Source of the DNA: Phragmites australis | Taxonomy: Eukaryota; Streptophyta; Magnoliopsida; Poales; Poaceae | NCBI RefSeq assembly: GCF_958298935.1 | Contig: NC_084927.1 | Coordinates: forward strand, 27,912,001-27,976,000 | Direction: 5' to 3' | DNA: 64,000 nt | Shown: one piece after another, positions 10,570 to 22,500 of the stretch | Layout of the letters: every line of letters begins with the position of its first letter | Position numbering within the stretch: position 1 is the stretch's first letter | The notes under the pieces: model-generated | Databases searched by the model: none | What the model was told of the DNA's origin: nothing | Seen by the model: only the letters and a program-made list of their open reading frames with translations | Position numbers and translations under genes: made by a program

Positions 10570-13335
10570 CTACTGTGATGACCCAACGCCTCGTTCGACA
10601 TCTTCCTTGACGGGCTCCCGGTGACCGTGGCTTTCTTTGCCTCCAGGTCTCGAAGACGCATATTTGTACCATATCATACCCACAATAGCTAGGAGCATCC
10701 CAAACGCAACATGAACATTCAGGCCTTCTTTTCCAAAGAGGATGAACCCCAGGGTGAGCACAAGGATCGTCTTCATGTGGCCTAGAACTTGAAATGAGAC
10801 GGCTGTGAACCTTCCTATGCATATGAACTGGCTTAGATTGGTTCCGACTGCAATCACGCACGACAGTGCTATGAAGAACTGCGAGGGATGTGGATGAAAG
10901 AGAAACATCAGCCATCACTTGACCCAGCTATTGTAAAACAGATAATCATAGGATAGGGAAATTGTAGGAAAGCAAACTTGTTCCTATGCATATATTTTTT
11001 TAGGGAAAATTGGAAAAATGCCACTGTTCGTGTGTCACTGACATAGCGACATTTTCATTGTACAGTGGCATTTTTCCAAATGGCCTTTTTAGGGTTTACA
11101 GTACCATCCCTAAACTCCATCCATAGATTTTTATTCGAAATAAAAATGCTGCACCTGATAGATATCATATAATGCCAAATGGAATGCAAGAAAAAAATTG
11201 AGGCAGATTGTTATTCAGGCTTAACAGCACTTACCATCACCACGTTGTTACATTCGTAAGTCTCAAGTCTATTATTGGTCAGCCGAAAGTCCACAAAAGG
11301 CCCAAATATTAACAATGATACTGCTTGGGCTGGAGCAGTATGACCCAAGAGGTCGAATGCGCTAAGCGAGTACTTCTTTTGAAGGTAATGGATGTACTGC
11401 AAAAAAAAAGGCCGAAGTACTAAAATTAGAAGCATAGGAAAAGGGAATGAAAACATGTCAAAGCTGCCAAAAAAATGCATAATGCATGAGGAAATAATAT
11501 TCTACGTTTTTGTTGAACATGAAATCTGCTCAGGCTGCTAATGCCATCTTGATGCAACAATATGTTACAACTTTAAGGAATCAGAAGGCACACTGATAAT
11601 CCCTAAGAAGAAGGAAATAGATACAACATGCAATCATCAGCCTTGGGCTATTAGTAACTTTATTAGCTTTTAACAGAATAAGATTAACAGTCCTGAATTC
11701 AATTGCAATGCTATTCAAATGGACAAGACACCAGATAGTGAAAATCTACAAATGGAAACCAGCATCTCTGCAGTGATTGTACCCAACCAATGCTAACCTA
11801 AGCTATCAATACATGGTTCATACTGAAGGACATATTTTTGCATAAAGAGAGTATCGTACAAGAACCCACAAATGAAGGTACAAACTCTAGTATTATTCAA
11901 TACTTACATGTTGCTGAAATGCAGTGCTGCAAACAGCTACAACAGCAGCTATCAACCCTTGGGTATTTACACTAACATCAGTGACAGTACATACTGCAAC
12001 CCCTACAAGGACAACCATTATGCTAAGCTTTGTGTCCCTTGAGTAACGGGCATTATCAAATAGGACTTCCAGCATGCATAAAAATGGAACCGTAGATAAC
12101 TTGGATATCTGGGAAAGAAAAAACGGTGGTTCCACAATTTAGTATATGTATAATCCAATCTAAATGCATCAAAAGCAAAGCAATTATTTATTTACCTGAT
12201 AGAATCCAACAGAGTTCCACATCAAGCTAGCATTCATCCCAACAACTGATATATTTGCAAAAGAGACATACTTCATAAGCTCTGGAAGAGGTAAATATGA
12301 TGGCTCAAGATATCCCAAAGACTTTAGTATTAATGTCGTCAAAGCTGTAGTTGCATAGTGAAGCCCAGGCAATGTCGTAGCTGCAAGAGGAGAATTTAGC
12401 GCAAATATTAAATGTAGGACAAAAAGGGTACATTAAGATATGAGTTAAAACGTCCTCAATTTCCAACATCAACCAGAAGAAGCCTCGACAAAAAGAATGT
12501 ATGGTTGCATCTTTCAGTACGTATTTCAATGCATCAATAGTACAATACTTGCTGGCCCCTCCGTAAGACATAGTTTCAGAACAGTTTCCGTATTTAATGT
12601 CAGTGACAAGCATCATCACAATAGAGCAGTGAAGCCAACAATAGAATGTGCTTGCCAAATTCCATTTATAAAAAATAAACTAGACCAACATAGGAGGAAT
12701 TAGGTGGCTTTATATTAAAAGAAAATAGGCACCTAAATTTGCGTCGAAGAGAATTTAAACTTGAGTGGCATAATTGTACATCCACATCCCCATCCAGGGT
12801 CAATTCCCTTTATCAGATCTCTCTCCATCGAATAGTATTATCATTTTCAGAATATCGTGTGCATTTTGGAATTTGAGTAGCCACAGTTCCCTTCTACAAA
12901 TGCAAAATATATTTATAATTTTGCAACCAATTTAATAATTTTTCCATCAGTGGAGGACTGGAGGTACGATGGCTTTCCCTGGCATGCCTCCTGCAATTTT
13001 CAGGTTCAACCATATTTGGATTTCAGATAATGACACCAGCATGTCACTTTCCATGACAACATCCTTTTTGAAGAAAAAAAATGTTCTAGAAAAATTAGGT
13101 GAAATAGGATAATCGACATTGTTCAGCCACATAAGCATGGGTTTAGATTCAAAGGGATAGCAGATACTTAATACTTTGCAGATATGAGACTCATCTTACC
13201 AAATCCGAAACCATGAGTAGCCATCAGGGCCTTGTTGGCCATGATGATACCGACAGAAGTTACGATGTTGAACACCCACGCCGCAGCATCCAGAGTAACC
13301 TTGTTCGCCGCCTTGCCTCCCGGCGCCACACCCAT
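10570..13335 (-). CDS. Golgi nucleotide-sugar transporter (UDP-Rha/UDP-Gal type), intact
   Basis: This is a member of the NST-KT/TPT branch of drug/metabolite transporters, closest by recalled motifs to plant URGT UDP-rhamnose/UDP-galactose transporters. These feed Golgi glycosyltransferases for pectin and other cell-wall polymers. Coding exons (minus): 13335-13200, 12380-12196, 12108-11908, 11396-11235 and 10878-10570. All junctions are GT-AG and give one 330-aa frame with about ten hydrophobic spans. Diagnostic segments are [12 protein letters not shown] (N-terminal), [61 protein letters not shown] and the short Lys/Glu-rich C-terminal tail. I chose the start at MGVAPGGK because it directly precedes the first span in frame. 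Substrate assignment is by family only. Confidence 0.88.
11010..11079. mobile_element. 70-bp hairpin MITE in transporter intron 4
   Basis: A perfect 18-bp inverted repeat, TTGGAAAAATGCCACTGT, bounds a 34-bp loop. The size and perfect arms suggest a very small MITE or a solo hairpin remnant. The TGCCACTG core matches the MITE in PABP intron 5. I saw no clear target duplication. Confidence 0.65.
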
Positions 13336-14289
13336 GCTCCTATTGCCACGCAGGGGCCCTCTCGACCAACAAAGATTTCAGGGCACCTAAGCACGGAATC
13401 ACCAGCGACGAGTTCCTCAGGAGGTGGCAGCGGCACCAAATTAGAACATAAAAACCCCAGCGGAATTCGGAGACATGATTGATCAAAGGGGAAGGGGAAT
13501 TCGAACACCACGCTTACGCACAGAAGAAAGCGGTTGTCGGATCAATCCTCGAGTCGCATGGATATAGCGTCGCACGAAGCATGAAAAGATGAAAGCAAAA
13601 ACCCAACAAATACGCATCGCAAACCGGGGGGGGGGGGGGTGCGGAACGAGGAGAGGAAGCTCGGTGATATTACCGGCGACGTGATGGAGGAAGCCGGCGT
13701 CGCCGTCGGAGGCAGCAAGCGAGATGGAGCTCTCCGAGGCTGCAGCAGCGACGAGTGGTTTCAATGGTGGGAGCTGGTGGACAATGCTGGGGTCACTTAC
13801 ACTTGCCGCTCGCACGGCACGGGCACGAGAGGCGAGCGAGATAAACGTGGTACGTGCGGCGCGGCGTTTTGCGGGTTGCGGCGCGGACTTTTCTCTCGTG
13901 TCGTATGCATCCAAAGCAGGAGCTGACCGTGTCGAAGAACGGTTGGGATTATGCTACGTTATATTGCTGAGTGATGTTGTCGTTGATATATAAAGTTCGC
14001 TAAAAATTGATCTCATATGTTAGCGTTCATATTACGGTGTAGTTACGTCAGATATTCTCTGACGTTGAGAACGTGAAAGAGAATCACTTGCTGGTAGCCG
14101 CCGCCATTTCTCCAGTGTAATTCGCAGACCTTCGCTTTGATGGAAGATTCACAGACCTTTGATTGGGTATTGCAAAACCCGGTTGGCTGATCTTTGCTTG
14201 AAATACCACGCAGGCGATGGCAAAGCCGGGCAAGGGGTTATTTGGACTGCATTGGAAAGTTGGGTCAAATACTAGTTTGAGGACAGTTT
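13336..14289. other. Transporter promoter/5' UTR region and unassigned sequence
   Basis: This region contains the transporter 5' leader and probably its promoter. A run of 14 G is at 13,626-13,639. The minus-strand frame 13,914-13,483 and the overlapping plus frames are Ser/Ala-rich without any known domain. I do not call a gene. Confidence 0.35.
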
Positions 14290-14895
14290 GAGGTGTTTGG
14301 ATGGGTGGTTCAGCTCGTGCATGCATCCACCAATACAGTAGGTTTACGGAGATATTCGTTTGGATGTTTGGATCAGCACTCTAGGTCTGCACTGGTTCAT
14401 GCAGCTGCATCCGTCCAGTCAGGTTTGGGGAAATGTCGGAATCGACTGTTTCCATCGGGCCTGGCTGGGGAGATGAAAAATACTGTACATATGAATTTTT
14501 TTATTTAACTTTAGATTTTATTTAGAGCTCCAAAAATTCTAAATATTTTTGTGAGCAAATTATAGATCATTGACAACCCATTTTAATTAGTTTGATCTAA
14601 AAAGCCTAAGTCAATATTTAATTAAAATTCTCCAAAAATCATAAAAATTCACTAATATTCTTATCCCGTGATGTACTAATTTATAAAAATATTTTCAACC
14701 TAGGTTATTTGGTAAAAAAAATGAGTTCCTTTGTAATACAACAGATACTCATGCAGATAATCAAACACAACCAAACAGACTGAACATATGCAACCAACCA
14801 AACAGATCTTATTGCATTTCCCCAACCTATCTCAACTCAGCTGTATGACTCGTACAGTCAGATTGATGGTATGCGGGCAACCAAACCCTAGATGG
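14290..14895. mobile_element. Degenerate relative of the 15.1-kb foldback element
   Basis: The interior (about 14,480-14,745) matches one arm of the foldback element at 15,141-16,334. Shared words include ACCCATTTTAATTAG, CACTAATATTCTT and GAGTTCCTTTGTAATAC. The outer parts carry TGTTTGGATG-like sequence on the left and CAACCAAAC on the right. Ends and target site are not resolved. Confidence 0.45.
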
Positions 14896-15140
14896 ACTTT
14901 GAGGAAAGTTTGGGGGTGTATTTGGATTTGTCCCTTGCTGGACCGAGAACAAGATGGGTAGTGGAGAAGCCCATTTGGTTTCAGGCTGGCAGGGATGCCC
15001 AAGATAGATCAAGCAAAACTTAGGCTCGGCCTGGTAAAGTGGTGAGGCCCGTCTTGCCTTCGTCAGGACTCGGGAGGCCTCGAATTCCTCAGGACTCGGG
15101 GACCGACCGCTTCGCTGCGCTGGCACATCCATCCATCCTA

Positions 15141-16334
15141 GAGTTTTTTTTTATATATTTTCTAACTTAAAATATTGAATAATAGACTCTTGCTAAAAAT
15201 ATTTAAAAAAATAAACAATTACCGCTGTTTTATAAACCGATTAGGCTCTTATCATCCTTATAAAGTCAACAAACAGTCTGACTCTATCACCATAGCAGCA
15301 TGGACCTTAACGCTCTCTGAAAGTATGTTAACGCCCGGTTAGCCTGTAAGATGAACAGTAGTCGGTGAAATTACTGTTCATACTCTAGTTTCGTCTCCAC
15401 CATGCTTTATTCAAAATAGTAATCATTTGTTACTTAAAAATTCTATAATTTTTTTATATTTTATAATCTATGTGCAACCCATTTTAATTAGATTAATAAA
15501 AAAAGACTGCGTAGAATTTAAACTAAAATTCTTCAAGAAACACTACTTTTATAAATTCTAACAGTTGTTAGAGTCTCAAATAAATTTTTAAAAATCTAAA
15601 AAAAATCACTAATATTCTTCTTATATGATAGGCTAATTTCTAAAATTATTTTTAGCCATAGTTTATATGGTGAAAAGGTGAGTTCCTTTATAATACTCTA
15701 TTTGTATGTATTTTTATCATTTTATGTGATATTTATCTTTTAATTTAATTTGAATTCAAACATATACAAAATTTAGCCGATATCCATTGTAAATATTTTT
15801 TATGTATAGGATGGAAATATGTTTTATTTATAGGATGGAAATAATTTTACAAAATTTCATGTGATATTTTTTTCACTATATAAACTATGGCTAAAAATAA
15901 TTTTAGAAATTGGTCCATTGTATAAGAAGAATATTAATGAATTTTTTTAGATTTTTGAAAATTTATTTGAGACCCTAATGATTGTTAGAATTTATAAAAG
16001 TAATCTTTTTGAGAATTTTAGTTTAAATTTTAGACAGACTTTTTTAATGAATCTAATTAAAATAGATTGCACATGGATTATGAAACACATACAAAAAGTT
16101 ATAGAAATTTTAGAGTAACAGAAGGCTACTATTTTAAATGAAGCATGCGGAGATGAAATGAGAGCCATGAACAGTAATTTTGAAGACTACTGTTTATCTG
16201 ACGGGCTAACAGAGTCAGACTGCTTGTTGCACTCTCACGGTGGTGACTAATCGTCCTACGAGAGAATGATAGGTGTCTATTTTTATAAATCTTTTTATTT
16301 AATATTTTAAGTTAGAAAATATATTAAAAAACTC
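15141..16334. mobile_element. 1.19-kb foldback/MULE-like element with long inverted arms
   Basis: The left arm (from GAGTTTTTTT at 15,141) and the right arm (ending AAAAAACTC at 16,334) are inverted copies over roughly 500-550 bp, leaving a short AT-rich centre around 15,700-15,850. The flanks carry a 9-bp near-perfect target duplication, TCCATCCTA (15,132-15,140) and TCCATCCTC (16,335-16,343). The GAG terminus, very long arms and 9-bp duplication fit a non-autonomous Mutator-like element. No transposase is encoded. Confidence 0.85.
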
Positions 16335-16699
16335 TCCATCCTCCACCTACAAAATCGAGCGCAAGCCCATGCCTGCGTATGTTTCTGATAAAAAATCGAC
16401 AACGATCCGAAGCAAGATAAGCCGCGGCATCAACAGTACGTAAAAGCGCACGCCGTCGACGGTGCAACCAGTGAAAGCGAGAGGGCCGAGAAAATTTGTG
16501 CTCGGGGAGGAGCACGGCGCAGCTAATTTGTCAGGACGGATGGAACCAACCAACTAGCAGCCCAACTGCTACTCGGCAGATCCGAAATTCAGCTAGGGAG
16601 AAGATCCTTCGGCCTCCACGTACGTCTCCAACGCATGTTCGCCTCGCAAAAGGCCCATCGGTGCTGTAGCTTTGACACTTATTGTGATGGTTATTCGTA

Positions 16700-18110
16700 T
16701 GATCTTCTTCGTATATATAGATTAGGCGGAAATATAATGAGTGGAGTTATATTTTAGAAACAAATAGATAAATGACTTGTTTTATATGTGTGATGAGTCA
16801 TTGATAATACTTGAGTTGAGTTGAAATTGGTTAGCATGTGTTTTATTGATGTTTGTTCTTGTTCATAACTAACTCGAGTTAAAGGAGAATAGAATTGAAA
16901 TAATTTTCTCTCAGTCCAAGTGATTTATTCTCATCGGATTACTCGGTGCCTGGTAAATTGGTTCACCAGATGATCCGGTGTGGTGCTGATGCTGACGTCG
17001 AAGATTTTCAGTTTGACGGTAAAATTTATAATAGATATTTGTAGCGAAAATGACACTATTAGACTATAATTGTGATTTTAGTGATTAGTGATAATAGTCA
17101 TTGTGCCTAACATGTTTATCAAGAATATATATTAATAGGTTTCATGAATGCAATATATAAAGAAACCAACACAGTCAGGATAAAGATTGGCTGAATTGGA
17201 GAAGTACTAGGAGAATTGTCCTCACCGGATAGTCTGGTGTTCAGGGGTTGAACTCACCAGAGTATTTTGTCTACAGGCAAAGTGAAGGCTGATGACTTCA
17301 CCGGATGGTTCGGTGCTCTGTGTGTTGAACTCACCGAAGTATTTCTGATAAAGGGGAGAAGACTGAGTACCTTACTGGATAGTCCGGTGATCTGCACTGG
17401 GTAACACCGGAGTATTTCCTACATAAAAGAATGCAAGTGTAGAAGACTGAAGATCAACCTATCGGATGGTCTGTTACTTGGTTTGTGCACACCAGATTAT
17501 AATACTGGAGCATTTTTTCAGAGGTGACTGCAAGTGTTGAAGAATGAAGAATAACCCATCGGAAGGTCCGATGCTCTGAGGATAAATGCACCAGAGCATT
17601 TCTTACAAAGGTGACTGCAAGTGTTGAAGAATGAAGAATAATCCACCAGAAGGTTCGGTACTCTAAAGATGAATATACCGAAATATTTTACACAGAGAGG
17701 CTGCAAAGGCTCGAATAGCTCAAGATAACTCACTAGAAAGTCCGGTAATAGATTTGAAGGTACATTGGAGTGTCCGGTGTTCATAGATGAGTTTGAGTGG
17801 ATTCCAACGCCTAGTTTCTTCTGATGTACTCACTGGATTATCTGATGCTGCCCCAAGTACCACTCTGGCGCGCCAGCCAATGCGGGCATCGAGGAGTACA
17901 AATACCGGATGTACTCGACGCTACATCTGGTTGAAGCAATATGGAGACTTAAATTTTGGTTAGGGCAATTATTCTCTGTTGGGTGATATGGTTGAGCAGA
18001 AATGATATTGTTTTTGATACAGTTCGATCACAATCTTATATGTAGGTAATTTTTAGGGCATATTGAATCCGCTTGTAGTCTTTACTCAAAAAAGAAATTG
18101 CGAGAGTAAG
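16700..18110. mobile_element. Old Copia-type LTR remnant with ~90-bp degenerate repeats
   Basis: From about 17,190 to 17,800 a unit of roughly 85-90 bp recurs about seven times. Each has the plan CCGGA-TAGTCCGGTG, then CACC-GAGTATTT. A well-preserved pair shares GACTGCAAGTGTTGAAGAAT (near 17,527 and 17,612). The same CCGG...TCCGGTG design occurs in the LTRs of the intact Copia element at 42.7-54.5 kb, so this is probably an LTR of a related family. The ends are not defined. Confidence 0.5.
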
Positions 18111-19181
18111 GATGAAACTTATGATCCAATACTATCTGTTAGTATTTTATTTTAAAATTATAGCTAGAATGTGTAATAATAAATGATTAGGTATAAATTT
18201 TTTACAGAGGTCGAAATAAAGAAATTCGTTTATCTTAAAAAAACTCGGCGCTGCATCCTTGAGGGCCCGGCCGGTGAGTTCACAGCTCGGAAAAGAGCAG
18301 AGCCTGTGCGTCTCGAGCGTGAAACAACTGATCAGTCGCTTGTCTCGTTGTGCTCGACGGGTGGGTGTGTTGATGTGTTGTGTGTACTTGTCTAGTAATG
18401 TCTCCTTTCTCATCCACAATTGCGGTCTCAATTCAGATGCATGGTATGTCCCAGGCTTCCAGCATGTCTCACTAGATTACGTGGTCACAGTACAAGTGTC
18501 ATTTTTCTTTTTCTGATGAATCAAATGGCTGATATAAAACCGTCCAAATTATGCAACTTGCATCAACAAAGACGATCATGGTGATAAGTTCTTGTATGGC
18601 ATATATAACTTTGGTAGAAAATGAAGAAAGCATAGTCGTCAGATAAGAAACATATCGATGCATGACTACGAGGCGCATCAGCTCTAGCTTGCTGCACAAT
18701 GCTAGAATATGCAATTCATGGGGCATAAGCTTACCCTCCATATCAGTGCACAAACTAGCTAGAAGGTATATGAGGAGCAGTAAAGCATCTAATGCATGAA
18801 GCCCAAATAATATGACCTGCAGAAATTAAACTATCCAGGTAATCATGCTCGCACCTTCCATCAGAAATTAAAAGATCATCACTGATGATAACGTCTCGTG
18901 CTGCAAAGATATGGTAAAATTGTCACCAGACAGTATTAAAATTTGAAGCAAACAGCATCTCCAGTTTAACAAACGGTACGAAAATCAAGTCACAAGCAAA
19001 CATCAACAAACAGGTAGTTCATGAAAACGGAGCATCATCAGATGGTTCGATGCAGCGCGGTTTATTTTTCACGTTTATCTATATCTATGCTTCTATATTC
19101 TTACAAAATAGATCCGTTGTGATAGATCCGAACGATCTCCATCGTATATCTTACATGATCAAATAATCCACAATCAAATCT
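18111..19181. other. No recognisable feature
   Basis: This is AT-rich sequence with short open frames only. I see no gene, terminal repeat or tandem array that I can support. Confidence 0.3.
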
Positions 19182-20340
19182 CACTACTACAGAAAAGATC
19201 ACTACTCCCAGTTCAAAACCGGTATCGCTACTGGTTTAAGACTAGAACTGATAGTGATAATCCATCCACATGTGTAAAAATACTCTACCGCAAACTCTTC
19301 AGCATGGGAAACAACCTCAAATTTGAACTTGAGACTGAGACTCCATGCTAAAATGTTAGAGGTAGAGTATTTTATATGACGAAATGTCTGCTTTACATCT
19401 TGTGATATTGAGTGACAATAGTACATCTAAAGGGACAATAGTAATCCTACATTCGCTTGAAGGAATGGCAATATCTAAATCTACATTTGCGGTGACAATA
19501 GTAAGCCTAAAAGAATGAAAAAACACAATCATCTTCAACACATTTATGTTTTTTTTGTCATTTCTTTACATCTACCTATTGCCATAATCTTTAACACTCA
19601 TATAACATTTGCTTCGTTGACGGGGAGTTGCGAAGATGGGGTGAGGAGATGAAGAGATGGAGAGACGAGCTCATTCAGATGGGGAGCCGGTGACATCGGC
19701 AATAGGCTTGGAGATGACGAGGCCAGGGACGAGCTTGAAGGGGGAAACAAGGGCAGCCGTGAGTTGGCTCGGGAGGTGGCGGGGTGGCGATAGGCTCGTA
19801 GAAGGCGAGGGCTCAGGGGGAAACAAGGGCGGCTGTGAGGTTGCTCGGGAGGTGGCTATGTGGAAGCTAGACACAAGGGGTAGAGGCTGCCGAAGCAGCG
19901 ACAGTGACCACCACACCACTTTGACTGTCACTATCCCTTGGGAGCGGCTTTGAGAGATTGGAAGCGAAGTGAGATGGGGGCTGTTGAGGGAGACATGCTC
20001 TATTTATAGAAGGATTATCACTGTCGGTGTGGAATATGAACCAATATTGATAATAATAAACACCACTGGTTCGTCTTCGTCATTTATTGCTCCATTGGTT
20101 TACAATATGAACTGGCAGTGATAAACATTATCACTATCAGTTTGGAATACGAACTGGTAGAGATAAACATTATCACTATTGGTTATTAATGGCACATCTT
20201 TTTATGCATGTCTTTTTACAAACCGATAATGATAATTTGAATATCATTGTCGGTGAGTAACACAAACCAGCAGTGATACGTCACTGCCAGTTCATAACAA
20301 GAATTGACAGTAATAACTACTATCACCGCCAGTTCTTGCT
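19182..20340. mobile_element. CACTA (En/Spm-like) element, truncated or non-autonomous
   Basis: The left end begins CACTACTACAGAAAAG at 19,182, a typical CACTA terminus. Subterminal words of the ACTGGTAGTGATAA/TTATCACTATCGG type fill the first 100 bp and recur many times, in both orientations, between 19,990 and 20,340. A G/A-rich central part (19,630-19,980) contains two imperfect copies of a unit with GGGGGAAACAAGGGC and CTCGGGAGGTGGC. I found no matching CACTA right end, so the element is truncated or its end has decayed. No transposase is encoded. Confidence 0.7.
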
Positions 20341-20929
20341 AGCTCAGCTTTTTATGTCCTTAACTGGATTTCCTTTGTTTGGGAGTGATAACTATTATCT
20401 TGGGAAGTCCTTAAGTGGAGACTTTGCCCGACGGATGGATTTCTTGCTTCATTTATCCCTGAAGGAGGTCTTTAGGCCGAGGGTCCCCTTGAAGGGTGTG
20501 CCTAGAGGGGCACGTTCAAGGGAACTTGGTTCAACCTTGTCATAGAAGTTCTCTCAGGGGTCTACCCCGAAGGGTGCTCCTTCAAGTGACTTCCTTTGTT
20601 GGGGTTAATCAATTTTTTGTCACTCTAGTGGATGACACACTCCACAAAGCCACCCTCTCGAGCTGATGTGCAAAAATGCCATCTAGGCCCTACGAAAACA
20701 TTCTCGTTTGCCACTTTGAACTCTTTTCCTATGCCATGTGATATTATTTATTTATTTTTGCATCTACAGATGTGAAAGCGAAGTGAAATGACTTTTACGC
20801 CCTCAGTCACTCCAGCTTGCCGATGCCTTCGACATCCTCATGCACATCATTGGCGGGAAGGGCGACAGAGGAGGCGCAGGGGAGTAGCCACCGGTGGTGA
20901 CATGCACGGGCGGCCACAAGAATAATTGC

Positions 20930-21500
20930 GGTGGCGCGTCAAAGACAGCGGGGTCAAGCGACGGCGGGCGGCGCATCATCGGCCGTGAGGTCGAGCGGTG
21001 ATGGTGCAGGCAGCCCAAAAATGAGGGGCGACGACACAGGTGGCCCCGAGATCCGCCGCATGAGGTCCTTGTCCGTCAGTGACACCCTAGCGAACAACCC
21101 GAATGAGAATCGAGGCTCTCGTGCAGCACGGCCACAAACACCTTGGTTGCCATCTCACCACCCAATGACACCACCACCTCAATGGCATCTCGGTTGTGAT
21201 GGTGAAGACATGGGGGGGGGGGGGTTCACCCTCCTGCCCTCGTGCGGTTCCTCTTCATTGTGCTCACCCTCATCCTCGATCGTGATGGCACTGCCAGCGG
21301 CCATTGTGTGCATACCACCCAGCTCTCCACACATCCACCTTCTCCCCGTACACGTCCGTTGAGGAGGATGTTGTCCGGCTTGACGTCGCGGTGGATGACA
21401 CTGTGGCGGTGGCAATGCGCGAGCATGCCGGCGAGCTACGCAATGATGTGGGCTGCGTCGAGCTCCGGGACAAGCGTGATGTGTCAGAGGCGGTGGAGGC
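20930..21500 (-). pseudogene. PEPC-kinase-like Ser/Thr kinase pseudogene
   Basis: The minus strand keeps part of a protein kinase catalytic domain resembling plant phosphoenolpyruvate carboxylase kinase. It reads VPELDAAHIIA, a stop, LAGMLAHCHRHSVIHRDVKPDNILL, then YGEKVDVWRAG in another frame. After about 100 bp of unrelated sequence comes VFVAVLHESL and then LTDKDLMRRM in a third frame. The catalytic-loop HRDVKPDN is intact. The DFG and APE segments are deleted, there is an in-frame TAG near 21,434-21,436 and at least two frameshifts. The N-lobe is missing because an LTR begins at 21,530. The kinase subfamily is inferred from wording; CDPK-related kinases are the alternative. Confidence 0.65.
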
Positions 21501-21529
21501 GTCGGTGGATCGAGCGGGATGGGGATGTG

Positions 21530-22500
21530 TGTAGGATCGAGAATGACGACTAGAAGGGGGTGAATAGACACAGTTGGTGAATCAGGAACCAGGGGTCCCC
21601 GAATCCCGAGGCCAAACCAGCAATCCGCCACATGGCGCCCTCCCGCGGAGCTCATTTTCGCGGGGTAAAAAAGACTAAGTCCCGGAAGAGGGCGCTTGAG
21701 GCCACAATCAGTGGTCCCCGAGTACCCAGGTTCCCCGATGATCTGCGACGACCAGGAAAGCCGAGCACCAGGAAGAGAGTGCTCGGGGAGGTAAACAGTG
21801 ACCCCCGAGCACCCAAGTGCCCCGAGGACCCAAGGAAGGTAGTTCCGGGAGATAGTGCTCGGGGCTGCGAGCAGCGGCCCCCGAGCACTCGGTTCCCCGA
21901 TGATCCGTACAGTCAAGTCCGGGAGAGAGTGCTCGGGGCTGCGAGCAGTGATCCCCGAGCACTCGGTTCCCCGAGTACCAAAAGAGAGCGTTTCTGGGAG
22001 AGAGAACCCGGGGAGGTGAACAGTGACCCCCGAGCACCCGGTTCCCCGACGGCCCAAGAAGCCCTCCGTCAGTGGCCCCCACAGGGGTCCAGTAATGAGG
22101 TGTCAGCCAGTGAAAGGCCCAATACCGTATTTAAGAGCTCTAAGATAGACAGATATTCTTGTAACTAGCACAATCCTCAGAGCATTTATAGCATCCACAT
22201 AGGAGTAGGGTATTACGCTCCGCGTGACCCGAACCTGTCTAAAAATCCCTCCATTGCATTTACTGTATTCTGCATCGGATCATTCCACCCCACCTGCCAC
22301 CGCATTTACATCCATTTATTTCTCCAGCAAACATATTCAGAATCATCCCACCGGTCGAATCTCTAAAAAGGGGTCCCCCAGGATCCCTGCGATAGGAGTT
22401 AACCCTCCGACAGACGCCTCAACTAATTTTTTTCAAAATGGATGTCTTTTTCCTATTTTCTCACCTAACACACCTCAAAATTAAGAGCGTAAGTAACATA
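21530..22500 (+). mobile_element. LTR-element start (TGTAGGATCGAG), copy 1, split by a solo LTR
   Basis: TGTAGGATCGAGAATGACGA begins at 21,530. It is interrupted at 21,572 by a solo LTR and resumes at 22,418 with TCAACTAATTTTTTTCAAAA. The same sequence without the interruption occurs at 23,940 onward (TGTAGGATTGAGAATAATGA). Initial TG and same-strand repetition suggest LTRs of one family about 2.4 kb apart. Confidence 0.55.
21572..22412 (+). mobile_element. Solo LTR (probably Ty3/gypsy), 841 bp
   Basis: The 3' end reads CCCTCCGACA and the 5' end AGTTGGTGAATCAGG, a decayed TGTYGG terminus. Direct 5-bp flanks GACAC (21,567-21,571) and GACGC (22,413-22,417) match at four of five bases. The first half contains about five imperfect units of roughly 80 bp built on CGAGCAC-CCGGTTCCCCGA and GTGCTCGGG. 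The second half is a unique R/U5-like block with GTAGGGTATTACGCTCCG. No internal region is present, so this is a recombination-derived solo LTR. Confidence 0.75.

Noticed and set aside
13483..13914. 144-codon minus frame upstream of the transporter
   Set aside because: It is low-complexity Ser/Ala/Arg sequence in another frame from the transporter, with no conserved motif. It probably overlaps the transporter leader and promoter.
21179..22168. Long open frames over the solo LTR (292 codons minus, 178 codons plus)
   Set aside because: They are translations of the ~80-bp LTR repeats, and both strands and several frames are open.
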